From Amycolatopsis sacchari (GTDB lineage: Bacteria; Actinomycetota; Actinomycetes; Mycobacteriales; Pseudonocardiaceae): a DNA stretch of 64,000 nt. The notes under the pieces are model-generated. The model was not told the origin of the DNA. It was given only the letters and a program-made list of their open reading frames with translations, and ran no database searches. This document shows positions 26,996 through 35,788 of this stretch, in pieces (the stretch's first letter is position 1; every line of letters begins with the position of its first letter). The translations under genes were made by a program, and so were the position numbers. The stretch covers positions 62,001 to 126,000 of the forward strand of contig NZ_FORP01000007.1 of the NCBI RefSeq assembly GCF_900114035.1, in the 5' to 3' direction.

Positions 26996-29900
26996 ATGAC
27001 GCAGGACTCCAGCGGAATTTCGCGGCGGAACGTGTTGTCCGCGGGCACCGGGCTGCTCGCCGGGTTCGGGGTGCTCGGGCTGGTGCCGGAAGCGGCGGCG
27101 GCCGCCCCGGCACCCGGGGGCGCGAAGACCGATCTCGCGTTGTTCCGCCCGGTCACCGTGTCCTCCACCGACTACGCCGCCACCCCCGCCGAGTTCGCCG
27201 TGGACGGCCTGGCGCAGGTCGGCGTGCGGGGCTCAGGCTGGCGGGCCGCGCCGGGGGACGGCCAGTGGATCGTCGTGGACCTGCAGGGCCGGTGCTTGAT
27301 CAGTTCGGTCGTGCTCACGTTCGAGGCCCAGCCGGGCGACCCGGCGATCGACCTGAGCGCGTCCCGCAGCCACAGCACCGGTTTCGAGGTGCTGTCCAGC
27401 TACGCCGTGTCGTTCGACCTCGACGTTTCCCCCGACGGCCGCACGTGGCGGACGGTCCACCACACCGACAACGGCACCGGGGGCGTGGTCACGATCCCGC
27501 TGACCCCGGCCGTGCCCGCCCGCTGGGTGCGCCTGTCGGCCTCCCGCCGCTCGACGACGAACCCGTTGGGGATCAACGGCTTCCAGGTGTACGGCACCAG
27601 CACGGAGGCCCGGCCCGCGGTACGCGGCTGGACCAGCTGGCCGGTGCGGCAGCGGGACGACGCCCCGGACCTCTCGGTCGCCGACGACGGCACCGTGCCG
27701 CTGGAGTCCGGCTGGGTGCTGACCATGGCGGACTGGGCGCCCAGCGACGACGGCGCCGTGCTGTCCGGCACCCCGGTCGACACGCGCGGCTGGCTGCCCG
27801 CCACGGTGCCGGGCACGGTACTCGCGTCGCTCGTGGAGCAGGGCCAGCTGCCCGACCCCGTGTCGGGGATGAACAACATGCACGTCCCGGAAGCGCTTTC
27901 CCGGCACGACTGGTGGTACCGGCGCGCGTTCCGCCTGCCGCGCGGACTGGACACCTCGCCGGGCCGCCACGTGTGGCTGGAGTTCGACGGCGTCAACCAC
28001 GAAGCCGAGATCTGGCTCAACGGAGCCCATGTGGGCGATCTCGCGCACCCGTTCGGCCGCGCCGCGCTCGACGTGACCGCCGCCCTGCGCCGCACCGGTG
28101 ACCAGGCCCTCGCGGTGAAGATCTCGCCCCCGCCACACCCCGGCAGCCCCAGCGACAAGGGGCCCGACGGCAGCGCGTGGAAGGACGCGGGCGGCACGAT
28201 GTTCGAGAACTCGCCCACGTACCTCGCGGTGTCCGGCTGGGACTGGATGCCCGCCGTGCGCGACCGCGCGTCGGGGATCTGGAACCACGTGCGGCTGCGC
28301 TCGACCGGCGCGATCGTCCTCGGCGACGCGCGGGTGGACACCGTGCTGCCGAAGCTGCCGGACACGAGCGTCGCCGAGGTGACGGTCACGGTGCCGGTGC
28401 GCAACGCGGGAACCGTGACGCAGCGCGTGAACGTCACCGCGGCCTTCGCGGGCAAGTCGCTGACCAGCACCGTCACCGTCGCGGCAGGCCAGCGGACGGA
28501 GGCAGTCTTCTCCCGGGTCCGGATCGACCGGCCACAGCTGTGGTGGCCCAACGGGTACGGCGATCCCACACTGCACGACCTCGTGCTGACCGCCGCGATC
28601 GGGCGGACCGTGAGCGACCGGCGGACCCTGCGGATCGGGCTGCGGCAGATCGGCTACACCTACGACCTGCCCGTGGTGATCTCCGACAGCCGCGCGGAGC
28701 AGACCGTGGACTTTCCGCGGCAGCAGGCCCGGTACGTCCGCATGCAGGGCGACCGGCGGGCGACCAACTGGGGTTTCTCGCTCTGGACGATGTCCGTTGT
28801 GGACAGTGCGGCACCCGGGACGGACCTGGCGCAGGGCAAGACCGCCACGGCCTCGTCGGTGGGAGACGGCAACCCGCCGGAGAACGCTGTGGACGGCAAC
28901 CCGTCGACTCGGTGGTCGTCGCAGTACCAGGACGGCCAGTGGCTCCAGGTGGACCTCGGCGAGGCCGTCGGGTTCGACCGGGTCGTGCTGACGTGGGAGA
29001 CGGCGTACGCGCAGACCTACCGCATCCAGGTGTCGCAGGACGGCAACACGTGGACGGACGTCGCGTCGGTCGACAACACGCCGAAGCCGCTGACGATCTT
29101 CGTCAACGGGGTCAAGGTGTTCTGCCGCGGCGGCAGCTGGGGCTGGGACGAGCTGCTGCGCCGCATGCCGCCCGAGCGCGTGGACGCCGTCGTCGCGATG
29201 CACCGCGACATGAACTTCACGATGATCCGCAACTGGGTCGGCTCCTCCTACCGCGAGGAGCTGTTCGAGGCGTGCGACCGGTACGGGATCCTGCTGTGGA
29301 ACGAGTTCTGGGACGGCTGGTCGACGGATCCGGCCAACCACGACGTGTTCCTCGCGCAGGCCGAGGACACCGTGCTGCGGTACCGGCACCACCCGTGTGC
29401 CACGGTCTGGTTCGGCTGCAACGAGGGCACGCCGCCCACGGTGCTCGACAACGGGCTGCGGGACATCGTCACGCGGAACACGGACCTGCTCTACCAGGGC
29501 AACTCGGCGAGCGGCGTGATCACCGGTGACGGGCCGTACTTCTGGCTGGATCCGAGGATGTACTTCACCGGCCAGGCCACCGGCGGCAAGGCCGGGTTCT
29601 GGAGCGAGATCGGGCTGCCGACCGTGTCCGTGGTCGAGAGCATGCGCAACCTCGTCGGCGAGGGCGACCCCGGCTGGCCGATCGGCGGCCCGTGGTTCCT
29701 GCACGACTGGTCCACGCAGGGCAACCAGGGCGTGCAGGGCTACCAGGGGGCGATCGACGCGCGGCTCGCGCCGTCGACGAGCCTGGACGAGTTCTGCCGG
29801 AAGGCGCAGTTCGTCAACTACGAGAGCATGCGGGCGATCTTCGAGGCGTGGAACGCCAAGCTGTGGCAGGACGCGACCGGGGTGCTGCTGTGGATGTCGC

Positions 29901-30574
29901 ACCCGGCGTGGCACAGCACGGTGTGGCAGACCTACGACTACGACCTGGACGTCAACGGCAGCTACTACGGGGCGCGGAAGGGCTGCGAGTCCCGGCACGT
30001 GCAGGCGGACCTGTCCACGTGGCAGGTCAAGGCCGTCAACCACACCCCGCAGGCGCTGACCGGCGTGACCGTCACCGCGCAACTGTACGGTTTGGACGGA
30101 GCACCGATCGGTGCCCCGTCGCGCCAGGTCCTCGATGTCGCCCCGATTTCGACGACCGCCGCGTTCACGGTGCCGTTCACCGACGCCCAGCCCGACCTGC
30201 ACCTGCTGCGCCTGACGATGACCGACGGGCGCGGGACGGTGCTTTCGGAGAACACCTACTGGCGGTACCGCGCGGACACGGCGATGCGGGCGCTGAACCA
30301 GCTCGCGCGGACGAGCCTGTCGGTGGACTTCCGGTCCACAAGGGACGGTCACGTGGCCACGATCCGCAACACCGGCCGCACCGTCGCGGCGATGGTGCGC
30401 CTGTCCCTGCGGGAGCGCAACGGCGTCGACCGCGTGCTGCCGACCCTCTACGGGGACAACTACTTCTGGCTCCTGCCGGGGGAAAGCCGCGTGGTCACGG
30501 TGTCGCCGCGCCGCCCGGTCGACCACCCGAAGCTGCGCGTGGAGGCGTACAACGTCACGGCGAAGGTGGTGTGA
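26996..30574 (+). CDS. secreted glycoside hydrolase family 2 enzyme with two F5/8-type C domains
   Basis: A 1192-residue exported enzyme. A twin-arginine signal (SRRNVLSAG, then a hydrophobic run to AAAAAP) spans residues 9-40. A first F5/8 type C (discoidin/CBM32-like) domain covers about 45-205. The GH2 sugar-binding jelly roll begins near 250 (WLPATVPGTVL, WYRRAFRLP), and an Ig-like domain follows. A second F5/8 domain (about 615-695) is inserted before the TIM barrel (IFVNGVKVFCRGGSWGWDE). Glu810 in WFGCNEG is the likely acid/base and Glu871 in FWSEIG the nucleophile. It resembles exo-beta-glucosaminidases and beta-mannosidases; specificity is uncertain. ATG 26996 has AGGAG upstream; the tail overlaps the next gene by 20 bp. 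Confidence 0.9.
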   Translation: MTQDSSGISRRNVLSAGTGLLAGFGVLGLVPEAAAAAPAPGGAKTDLALFRPVTVSSTDYAATPAEFAVDGLAQVGVRGSGWRAAPGDGQWIVVDLQGRCLISSVVLTFEAQPGDPAIDLSASRSHSTGFEVLSSYAVSFDLDVSPDGRTWRTVHHTDNGTGGVVTIPLTPAVPARWVRLSASRRSTTNPLGINGFQVYGTSTEARPAVRGWTSWPVRQRDDAPDLSVADDGTVPLESGWVLTMADWAPSDDGAVLSGTPVDTRGWLPATVPGTVLASLVEQGQLPDPVSGMNNMHVPEALSRHDWWYRRAFRLPRGLDTSPGRHVWLEFDGVNHEAEIWLNGAHVGDLAHPFGRAALDVTAALRRTGDQALAVKISPPPHPGSPSDKGPDGSAWKDAGGTMFENSPTYLAVSGWDWMPAVRDRASGIWNHVRLRSTGAIVLGDARVDTVLPKLPDTSVAEVTVTVPVRNAGTVTQRVNVTAAFAGKSLTSTVTVAAGQRTEAVFSRVRIDRPQLWWPNGYGDPTLHDLVLTAAIGRTVSDRRTLRIGLRQIGYTYDLPVVISDSRAEQTVDFPRQQARYVRMQGDRRATNWGFSLWTMSVVDSAAPGTDLAQGKTATASSVGDGNPPENAVDGNPSTRWSSQYQDGQWLQVDLGEAVGFDRVVLTWETAYAQTYRIQVSQDGNTWTDVASVDNTPKPLTIFVNGVKVFCRGGSWGWDELLRRMPPERVDAVVAMHRDMNFTMIRNWVGSSYREELFEACDRYGILLWNEFWDGWSTDPANHDVFLAQAEDTVLRYRHHPCATVWFGCNEGTPPTVLDNGLRDIVTRNTDLLYQGNSASGVITGDGPYFWLDPRMYFTGQATGGKAGFWSEIGLPTVSVVESMRNLVGEGDPGWPIGGPWFLHDWSTQGNQGVQGYQGAIDARLAPSTSLDEFCRKAQFVNYESMRAIFEAWNAKLWQDATGVLLWMSHPAWHSTVWQTYDYDLDVNGSYYGARKGCESRHVQADLSTWQVKAVNHTPQALTGVTVTAQLYGLDGAPIGAPSRQVLDVAPISTTAAFTVPFTDAQPDLHLLRLTMTDGRGTVLSENTYWRYRADTAMRALNQLARTSLSVDFRSTRDGHVATIRNTGRTVAAMVRLSLRERNGVDRVLPTLYGDNYFWLLPGESRVVTVSPRRPVDHPKLRVEAYNVTAKVV

Positions 30575-31367
30575 ACCACCGCGTGAGGATCTCGTCCACC
30601 GCCTTGGCCGTGGGCAGCTGAGGAGCCGGTTCCAGTCCCGGCTCCTCGGCCAGCGGGTGGGCGAGATCCGGCACCGTGACGAGTTCGACGGTCTCCGGGT
30701 TCGCGTACCGCGCGCGCAGGGCGCCGACCAGCGCGGCGGCGTCCGCCCGGAGGCCGGGGTGGTCCTGTTCCCCGCTCACGAGCAGCAGGGGCGGCTCCCC
30801 CGGGAACTCCCCCGCGGCGAAGTCCAGTTCCCGCGCGACCTCTTCGGCTTCGGCCGTCCACTCGTACGGCTTCCCGGCGATACCCTGTGTCATGGCCACG
30901 GCTGTGCGGACTCGCACGGCGGGGTTGACGAGGGCGACGGCGCTCACCGGGATCTCCCCCGTGGCCAGCACCCGCAGCGCGACGGTCCCGCCGAGTGAGG
31001 CGCCGAGGATCGCGATGGGCCCGTCGTCGACGGGAAGTTGCCGGCGCAGCGCGGAAAGCGCGGCGGGGAACTCGGCGGCCGCCTGCCGCGCGACGGGGGC
31101 GAGGAAGGCGAGGAGCGCGTCCCGGCGGACGAGGTCGAAGACGGCGTCGAACCCGCCTGCGGGAGTGCGCGCCCCGGACATCGGCATGCCGAGGTGCACC
31201 CGCCACGCCGGCACCCCGGTCATGGGCAGCGCGGCCGCGAAGGCGGCGTCCGTGCGTGGCGCGGACAGCATGTGCCAGGTGACGAGCAGCGGCGCGGGTC
31301 CGTCGGCGCGCCCGGGTGGGAGCGCGGTGAACGGAACCCCCGCGGCGGTACCGGTGATCGTGTCCAC
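30555..31367 (-). CDS. alpha/beta hydrolase
   Basis: A 270-residue alpha/beta-hydrolase-fold protein. The nucleophile elbow is GASLGG (Ser near residue 127 in IAILGASLGGTVALRV). A LLLVSGEQDHPG strand brings an aspartate, and VPDLAHPLAEEPG near the C-terminus a catalytic histidine. The GTG at 31367 is taken as start because the upstream extension is low-complexity sequence. No signal peptide. It converges on the GH2 gene with a 20-bp overlap and has no other partner, so the substrate is unknown; a dienelactone-hydrolase-like esterase is one option. Confidence 0.78.
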   Translation of the reverse strand: MDTITGTAAGVPFTALPPGRADGPAPLLVTWHMLSAPRTDAAFAAALPMTGVPAWRVHLGMPMSGARTPAGGFDAVFDLVRRDALLAFLAPVARQAAAEFPAALSALRRQLPVDDGPIAILGASLGGTVALRVLATGEIPVSAVALVNPAVRVRTAVAMTQGIAGKPYEWTAEAEEVARELDFAAGEFPGEPPLLLVSGEQDHPGLRADAAALVGALRARYANPETVELVTVPDLAHPLAEEPGLEPAPQLPTAKAVDEILTRWFTPPSP

Positions 31368-31559
31368 GGGCTCACGGTAACCGGCGGACCGGCTCGCGCG
31401 GCCCCACTTTCGCCGACGGCGGAACGGGATCGCGCCGCACTGCCGCCGCAACCGCTCCACCGGCAGCCGAACCACCCCACACCGCGCCACCGACGCACCC
31501 CACCACCGCGAACCGCCTCACCCGCCCCAGCGCGCGAACCCCGCGACCGCGGCGCGCCC

Positions 31560-32309
31560 TCACCCCGTCCACCGCGCGATGCCCAGCGCCGCTGCCCGCA
31601 CGGCCGGGGCGAGCCGGTCCACCGCGGCCCGGGAGTGCGCCACGATGCCGAGCGCGGCGCGGACCTTGCCGTCCAGCCCGAGCACCGGGGCCGCAACGGA
31701 CACCGCGCCCAGCGTCATCTCCTCGTAGCAGTACGCGACCCCCGTCTTCCGCACCTCGGCGAGCGCGGCGGCGAGCCGTCCCGGCTGGGTGATCGTGTGC
31801 GGGGTCATCCGCGCCAGCCCGGCGTCCGCGACCGACCGGAGGAGTTCCTTGTCCGAAAAGGCCAGGATGGCCTTGCCGACCCCGGTCGCGTGCAGGGGCA
31901 GGCGGCCGCCGATGTGCGTCATCGTCGGCACGGCCTTCGAGCTGGAGATCTTGTCGATGCACAACGCCTGCGTGCCCTCCAGCACGGTCAGCTGGATGTT
32001 CTCCTGCGTGGCCTGGAACAGGTCGTGCATGAACGGCAGCGCCGCCTCCCGCAACCCCCGCTGCCGCGGCGCGAGCGAGCCGATCGTCCACAGGCGCATC
32101 CCCACGCGGTAGCGGCCGTCGTCGAGGCGTTCCAGGCCGCCCCACGCGCACAACTCGCCGATGAGCCGCCGAGCCGTCGACACAGGCAGACCGCTGCGGG
32201 TCGCGACCTCCGTGAGCGACAACGCCGGGTGCGCCACGTCGAAGCAGTCGAGAACGCTCAGCAACCGCCGGGAAACCGTCTGCCCAGGGGTGTTCGTCCG
32301 GCCCGCCAC
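31560..32309 (-). CDS. IclR-family transcriptional regulator of the hydroxyquinol operon
   Basis: About 249 residues. The winged helix includes LSLTEVATRSGLPVSTARRLIGELCAWGGLERL, and the effector domain contains IQLTVLEGTQALCIDKI, LPLHATGVGKAILAF and the C-terminal VAAPVLGLDGKVRAALGI. The GTG at 32309 is chosen. An in-frame TTG at 32345 would put the first codons inside the perfect dyad at 32329-32345, which is more likely the regulator's own operator. It diverges from the leader ORF and MFS gene of the hydroxyquinol operon and is the obvious regulator, probably sensing a pathway acid. Confidence 0.88.
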   Translation of the reverse strand: MAGRTNTPGQTVSRRLLSVLDCFDVAHPALSLTEVATRSGLPVSTARRLIGELCAWGGLERLDDGRYRVGMRLWTIGSLAPRQRGLREAALPFMHDLFQATQENIQLTVLEGTQALCIDKISSSKAVPTMTHIGGRLPLHATGVGKAILAFSDKELLRSVADAGLARMTPHTITQPGRLAAALAEVRKTGVAYCYEEMTLGAVSVAAPVLGLDGKVRAALGIVAHSRAAVDRLAPAVRAAALGIARWTG

Positions 32310-32328
32310 CTCCGCAATGTAGCCGCGA

Positions 32329-32345
32329 TTGCCACTGGATGGCAA
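32329..32345. promoter_or_regulatory. 17-bp inverted repeat in the IclR/hydroxyquinol-operon gap
   Basis: TTGCCA-CTGGA-TGGCAA is a perfect 6+5+6 dyad. It lies 19 bp upstream of the chosen IclR start and 82 bp upstream of the leader ORF, in the divergent control region. Size and position match an IclR-family operator acting on both directions. Confidence 0.62.
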
Positions 32346-32370
32346 CGAGCGCTGGTGCGGGCCGGTGATC

Positions 32371-32388
32371 GCCCCGCAGGATCGGGGC
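32371..32388 (+). other. hairpin in the leader of the hydroxyquinol operon
   Basis: GCCCCG-CAGGAT-CGGGGC forms a perfect 6-bp stem with a six-base loop, 38 bp before the leader ORF. No T-run follows, so it is not a clear terminator. It may affect mRNA folding or be chance in GC-rich DNA. Confidence 0.35.
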
Positions 32389-32426
32389 CCGGCAGGGAAA
32401 ACTCAGCGGAACAAGGAGGTTCTGGG

Positions 32427-32480
32427 ATGTCGGCACGTCAGGCAGGCCGCGAAACTGCCACTGGGCGGGAAAGCCGGTGA
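32427..32480 (+). CDS. 17-residue leader ORF coupled to the MFS gene
   Basis: ATG at 32427 is preceded by the near-perfect ribosome site AAGGAGG at eight bases. It encodes MSARQAGRETATGRESR and its TGA overlaps the GTG of the polyol-permease-like gene (GTGA, 32477-32480). The downstream GTG itself has only a weak ribosome site, so translation of the leader probably feeds the carrier gene. Four of seventeen codons are arginine. It could be a small regulatory/leader peptide or only a translation-enabling ORF. A sequencing frameshift that splits a longer N-terminus is an alternative. Confidence 0.5.
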   Translation: MSARQAGRETATGRESR

Positions 32481-33736
32481 GCGGGTTCTGGGCCCGGCAG
32501 GGCATCGTCCCTCACCTCCGCTGGGGGTTCGTGGCGCTCACCCTGTTCATGATCGGTGACGGGATCGAATCCGGGTTCCTCTCGCCGTACCTGGCCGAGC
32601 ACGGTTTCGGCGCCGGGCAGACGTCGCTGCTGTGGAGCGTCTACGGGTTCGTCGTCGCGGTCGCGGCGTGGCTGTCGGGCGCGCTCGCGGAGGCCTTCGG
32701 ACCTCGCCACGTGATGCTCGCGGGGTTCGCGATCTGGGTCGTCTTCGAGGTCGCGTTCCTCGTCGCGCTCGCACAGGGGAACTTCACGGTCATGCTGCTC
32801 GCGTTCGGCGTCCGCGGCCTCGGTTACCCGTTGTTCTCCTACGGTTTCCTCGTCTGGGTCGCGACCGACACGCCGGAAGCCGCGCTGGGCAAGGCGGTCG
32901 GCTGGTACTGGTTCTTCTTCGTGCTCGGGCTCGGGGTGGTCAGCTCCTACTACGCGGGCGCGGTCCTCCCGGTGCTCGGGGAGTTCGGGACACTGGCCTC
33001 GTCGCTGGCGTTCATCGGAGTCGGCGGGCTCCTGCTGCTGTTCCTCGTGAAGGCCCGCAGGCCCGCCCCGGCCGGGCTGCGCAGCAGTCTGCGCTCCGTC
33101 CTCGGCGCGTTCACGATCGTCGTGGAACGGCCGAAGATCGGGCTCGCCGGCATCGTCCGGGTGATCAACACCCTGGGGTTCTACGCGTTCGTCGTGTTCC
33201 TGAGCACGTTCATGGTCCGGGACGTCGGGCTGTCCACGCCGCAGTGGCAGACGGCCTGGGGCACGCTGACGTTGACCAACATCCTCGCCAACGTGGTGTT
33301 CGGCTACGTCGCCGACCGCATCGGCCGGGTCCGCACCGTCGCGTGGTTCGGCGGGCTGCTGTGCGCGCTGAGCGTGCCCGCCTTCTACTACGTCCCGCAG
33401 CTGGCGGGCCCGAACTTCTGGGCGATCCTCCTGGTGGCGGTCGTCTACGGCGCCGGGCTGTCGGGTTTCGTCCCGCTGTCGGCGATCGCGCCCGCACTGG
33501 CGCCACACCGCGTCGGCGCGGCCATCGCGATCCTCAACCTCGGCGCGGGGGTGAGCCAGTTCCTGGGCCCGGTCTCGGCCGGGCTCGTCGGGCCCCTGGG
33601 CGTGGCCGGCACGCTGTGGCTCATCGCCGGGCTCTACGTCGTCGGCATCGTCCTCACCCACTGCCTGCGGGAACGACGTGCCACAGAGGATCACTCCACA
33701 TCGGACAAGACTCTGACCGGAAGGACGGCAGCATGA
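32477..33736 (+). CDS. MFS transporter, polyol permease (RbtT/DalT/CsbX)-like
   Basis: A 419-residue, twelve-helix carrier. HLRWGFVALTLFMIGDGIESGFLSPYL at the N-terminus (the FMIGDG-E-G-LSPYL pattern) is characteristic of the ribitol/arabitol permease and CsbX family, and SGALAEAFGPRHVMLAGF is the loop 2-3 motif. First full gene of the plus-strand operon. It is GTGA-coupled to the 17-codon leader and ATGA-coupled to the esterase after it. A polyol- or cyclitol-type substrate for an operon that ends in aromatic ring cleavage is notable. The substrate assignment is inference from family resemblance. Confidence 0.87.
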   Translation: MSGFWARQGIVPHLRWGFVALTLFMIGDGIESGFLSPYLAEHGFGAGQTSLLWSVYGFVVAVAAWLSGALAEAFGPRHVMLAGFAIWVVFEVAFLVALAQGNFTVMLLAFGVRGLGYPLFSYGFLVWVATDTPEAALGKAVGWYWFFFVLGLGVVSSYYAGAVLPVLGEFGTLASSLAFIGVGGLLLLFLVKARRPAPAGLRSSLRSVLGAFTIVVERPKIGLAGIVRVINTLGFYAFVVFLSTFMVRDVGLSTPQWQTAWGTLTLTNILANVVFGYVADRIGRVRTVAWFGGLLCALSVPAFYYVPQLAGPNFWAILLVAVVYGAGLSGFVPLSAIAPALAPHRVGAAIAILNLGAGVSQFLGPVSAGLVGPLGVAGTLWLIAGLYVVGIVLTHCLRERRATEDHSTSDKTLTGRTAA

Positions 33737-34434
33737 CCACCTTCGTCCTCGTGCACGGGATGTGGCACGGCGGCTGGGCCTGGGAGCGCGTCGCGTCGCT
33801 GCTGGAAGCGGACGGCCACCCGTGCGTGGCGGTCACGTTGCCCGGCAAGGACCGCGCCCCGGGTGACCCGACGTTCCGCGGGCACTGCGACCACCTCACG
33901 GGTGTCCTCACCGGGATCGACGGTGACGTCGTCCTCGTCGGGCACTCGTATTCCGGGGCGCTGCTCACCGAGGTCGGTGCCGCGCCGAACGTACGCGCGA
34001 TGGTCTACGTGAGCGCGTTCTGCCTCGAACCCGGGGAGTCGGTCGCGTCCGTCAACGACGCCGAAGCCGGTTCCGAGGCCGGGAAGGACGACATCCGCCA
34101 GGTCGGCGACTACCTGGTGATCGACCCGGACACCGCGCGCAACGCCTTCTACCACGACTGCGCGCCGGAGGACGCGGCTTACGCCGTCGAACGCCTCACG
34201 CCCGAGCACGCCGGCACACGGGTGGCGGTGGTCTCGCGGGCGGCGTGGCGGACCGTTCCCTCGCATTTCGTCGTGTGCACGCTGGACCGCGCCTGTACAC
34301 CCGAGGTCCAGCGGATGATGGCGGCGAGGACGCACTCGTGGAGCGAACTGGAGGCGAGCCACTCGCCGATGCTGTCCATGCCCGACGCGGTGGCCCGCAC
34401 GATCGTCAAGTTCGCCGGGGAGCACGTCGCATGA
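33733..34434 (+). CDS. alpha/beta hydrolase, plant-methylesterase-like
   Basis: A 233-residue esterase. FVLVHGMWHGGWAW at the start (oxyanion HGxW), the nucleophile in VLVGHSYSGALL (Ser near residue 75), and the catalytic histidine in ELEASHSPMLSMP mark the hydroxynitrile lyase/methyl salicylate esterase-like subfamily. These enzymes cleave small methyl or aryl esters. ATGA overlaps join it to the MFS carrier before and the SDR after, so it probably removes an ester group from the imported compound. Cytosolic; substrate unknown. Confidence 0.85.
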   Translation: MTTFVLVHGMWHGGWAWERVASLLEADGHPCVAVTLPGKDRAPGDPTFRGHCDHLTGVLTGIDGDVVLVGHSYSGALLTEVGAAPNVRAMVYVSAFCLEPGESVASVNDAEAGSEAGKDDIRQVGDYLVIDPDTARNAFYHDCAPEDAAYAVERLTPEHAGTRVAVVSRAAWRTVPSHFVVCTLDRACTPEVQRMMAARTHSWSELEASHSPMLSMPDAVARTIVKFAGEHVA

Positions 34435-35177
34435 ACGCCCCCGTCGCGATCGTGACCGGCGGGGCCGGAGCACTGGGCAAGGCGATCGCCTCCGTCCTGC
34501 TCGGCGACGGTTTCCGGGTCGCACTGCTGGACCGGCAAGGGACGGAGCACGCCGCGGCGGCGCTGGGCGGCGAGGCCCTGCCCGTCCAAGCCGACGTGAC
34601 CGACGACGAGTCGGTGCGGGCCGCGGTCGAGCAGGTGAACCGGACGTGGGGCCGGGTCGACGCGCTCGTCAACAACGCAGGCATCGAGCCCGCGCACTCG
34701 CTGGCGGACGTGGCGCCGGACACCTGGCGCGCGACGCTGGAGGTCAACCTGACCGGGCCCGCGCTGATGATCAAGCACTGCGTGCCGTGCTGGCGGCGGC
34801 AGGGCGGCGGGCGCGTCGTTTCGATCGGCTCCCGGGTGTGGCTCGGCGGCGGCTGGACACCGGCGTACTCCGCGTCGAAAGCCGGCCTCGTCGGGCTGAC
34901 GCGGGCCGCGTGCCAAGAACTCGGGCCGCTCGGGGTCACGGTCAACATCGTCGCGCCGAGCTTCATGCGCACCCCGTTCAACACGCAGAAGGCCGGCGAC
35001 GGGCTCCTGGCGGAGCACGCCGGGCGGTTCGCCGCCGCCTCGCCGCTGGGCAGGCTGGTGGAACCGGCGGACGTGGCGAACGCCGTGGCGTTCCTCGTCT
35101 CCGACCGGGCCGCGGCCATCACCGGCGAGGTGCTGCACGTGGCCGCGGGCACCCAGCTCGCCCCGGCCGTCCATTGA
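34431..35177 (+). CDS. short-chain dehydrogenase/reductase
   Basis: A 248-residue classical SDR with VTGGAGALGKA (cofactor loop), LVNNAGIEP, a serine in SIGSRVWLG and catalytic YSASK (about residue 147). It lacks an obvious substrate clue. ATGA-coupled to the esterase. Likely oxidises a ring hydroxyl of an alicyclic or partly reduced intermediate to a ketone, with NAD(P). One of two SDRs in this operon. Confidence 0.88.
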   Translation: MNAPVAIVTGGAGALGKAIASVLLGDGFRVALLDRQGTEHAAAALGGEALPVQADVTDDESVRAAVEQVNRTWGRVDALVNNAGIEPAHSLADVAPDTWRATLEVNLTGPALMIKHCVPCWRRQGGGRVVSIGSRVWLGGGWTPAYSASKAGLVGLTRAACQELGPLGVTVNIVAPSFMRTPFNTQKAGDGLLAEHAGRFAAASPLGRLVEPADVANAVAFLVSDRAAAITGEVLHVAAGTQLAPAVH

Positions 35178-35200
35178 GTACAGTGAGGAGATTTACCAAG

Positions 35201-35788
35201 GTGGGGAACAACTTCGAGGACAGGCTCGCCGTGCGCGAGCTGGTCGAGAACTGGGCGGTGTGGCGTGACGCCGGGGACTGGGAGCGGTTCGCCACCGTGT
35301 GGCACCCCGAGGGCTGGATGAGCGCGACGTGGTTTCACGGCCCGGCGGCGGAGTTCATCGCCGCCAGCAAGGCGGGGTTCGAGCGCGGCGTGAGCATCCT
35401 GCACTTCCTGGGCGGGCACACCGCGGACATCGAGGGCGACCGGGCCGTCGCCCAGACGAAGATGACGATCAGCCAGCGCGCCGCGGTCGACGGCGTCGAG
35501 GTCGATGTCGTGTGCACCGGCCGGTTCTACGACTTCTGCGCCCGGCACGAGGGGCGGTGGAAGATCGTGCGCAGGCAGCCGATCTACGAGAAGGACCGGC
35601 TCGACCCCGTCGATCCGGCCGCCGAACTGGTGCTCGACCAGGAGCTGCTGAACCGGTTCCCCGTCGGGTACCGGCACCTGGGCTACGTGCAGACCAAGGC
35701 CGGGTTCACGGTCAGGACCGGGCTGCCCGGTCTGACCGGTGAGGCGGTCGAGCGGCTTTACGACGAGGGTGCGAAATGGCTGGTGTGA
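35201..35788 (+). CDS. NTF2-like (SnoaL/scytalone-dehydratase-type) protein
   Basis: About 195 residues with the cone-shaped alpha+beta barrel pattern. DRLAVRELVENWAVWRDAGDWERFATVWHPEGWM opens the fold, and HFLGGHTADIEGDRAVAQTKMTISQRA, then RFYDFCARHEGRWKIVRRQPIYEKDR, form its sheet. GTG 35201 has GAGGAG ten bases upstream; a TTG at 35174 overlapping the SDR stop is an alternative that would add nine residues. Such proteins act as dehydratases, isomerases or hydroxylase partners. In an operon lacking a clear monooxygenase, a dehydratase or aromatising role is attractive but unproven. Its end overlaps the next gene by 13 bp. Confidence 0.78.
   Translation: MGNNFEDRLAVRELVENWAVWRDAGDWERFATVWHPEGWMSATWFHGPAAEFIAASKAGFERGVSILHFLGGHTADIEGDRAVAQTKMTISQRAAVDGVEVDVVCTGRFYDFCARHEGRWKIVRRQPIYEKDRLDPVDPAAELVLDQELLNRFPVGYRHLGYVQTKAGFTVRTGLPGLTGEAVERLYDEGAKWLV

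Noticed and set aside
31368-31559. C-rich low-complexity gap between the alpha/beta hydrolase and the IclR gene.
   Set aside because: It is compositionally similar to the 26.5-kb repeats, but I see no repeated unit, no gene and no clear dyad. Treated as plain intergenic DNA.
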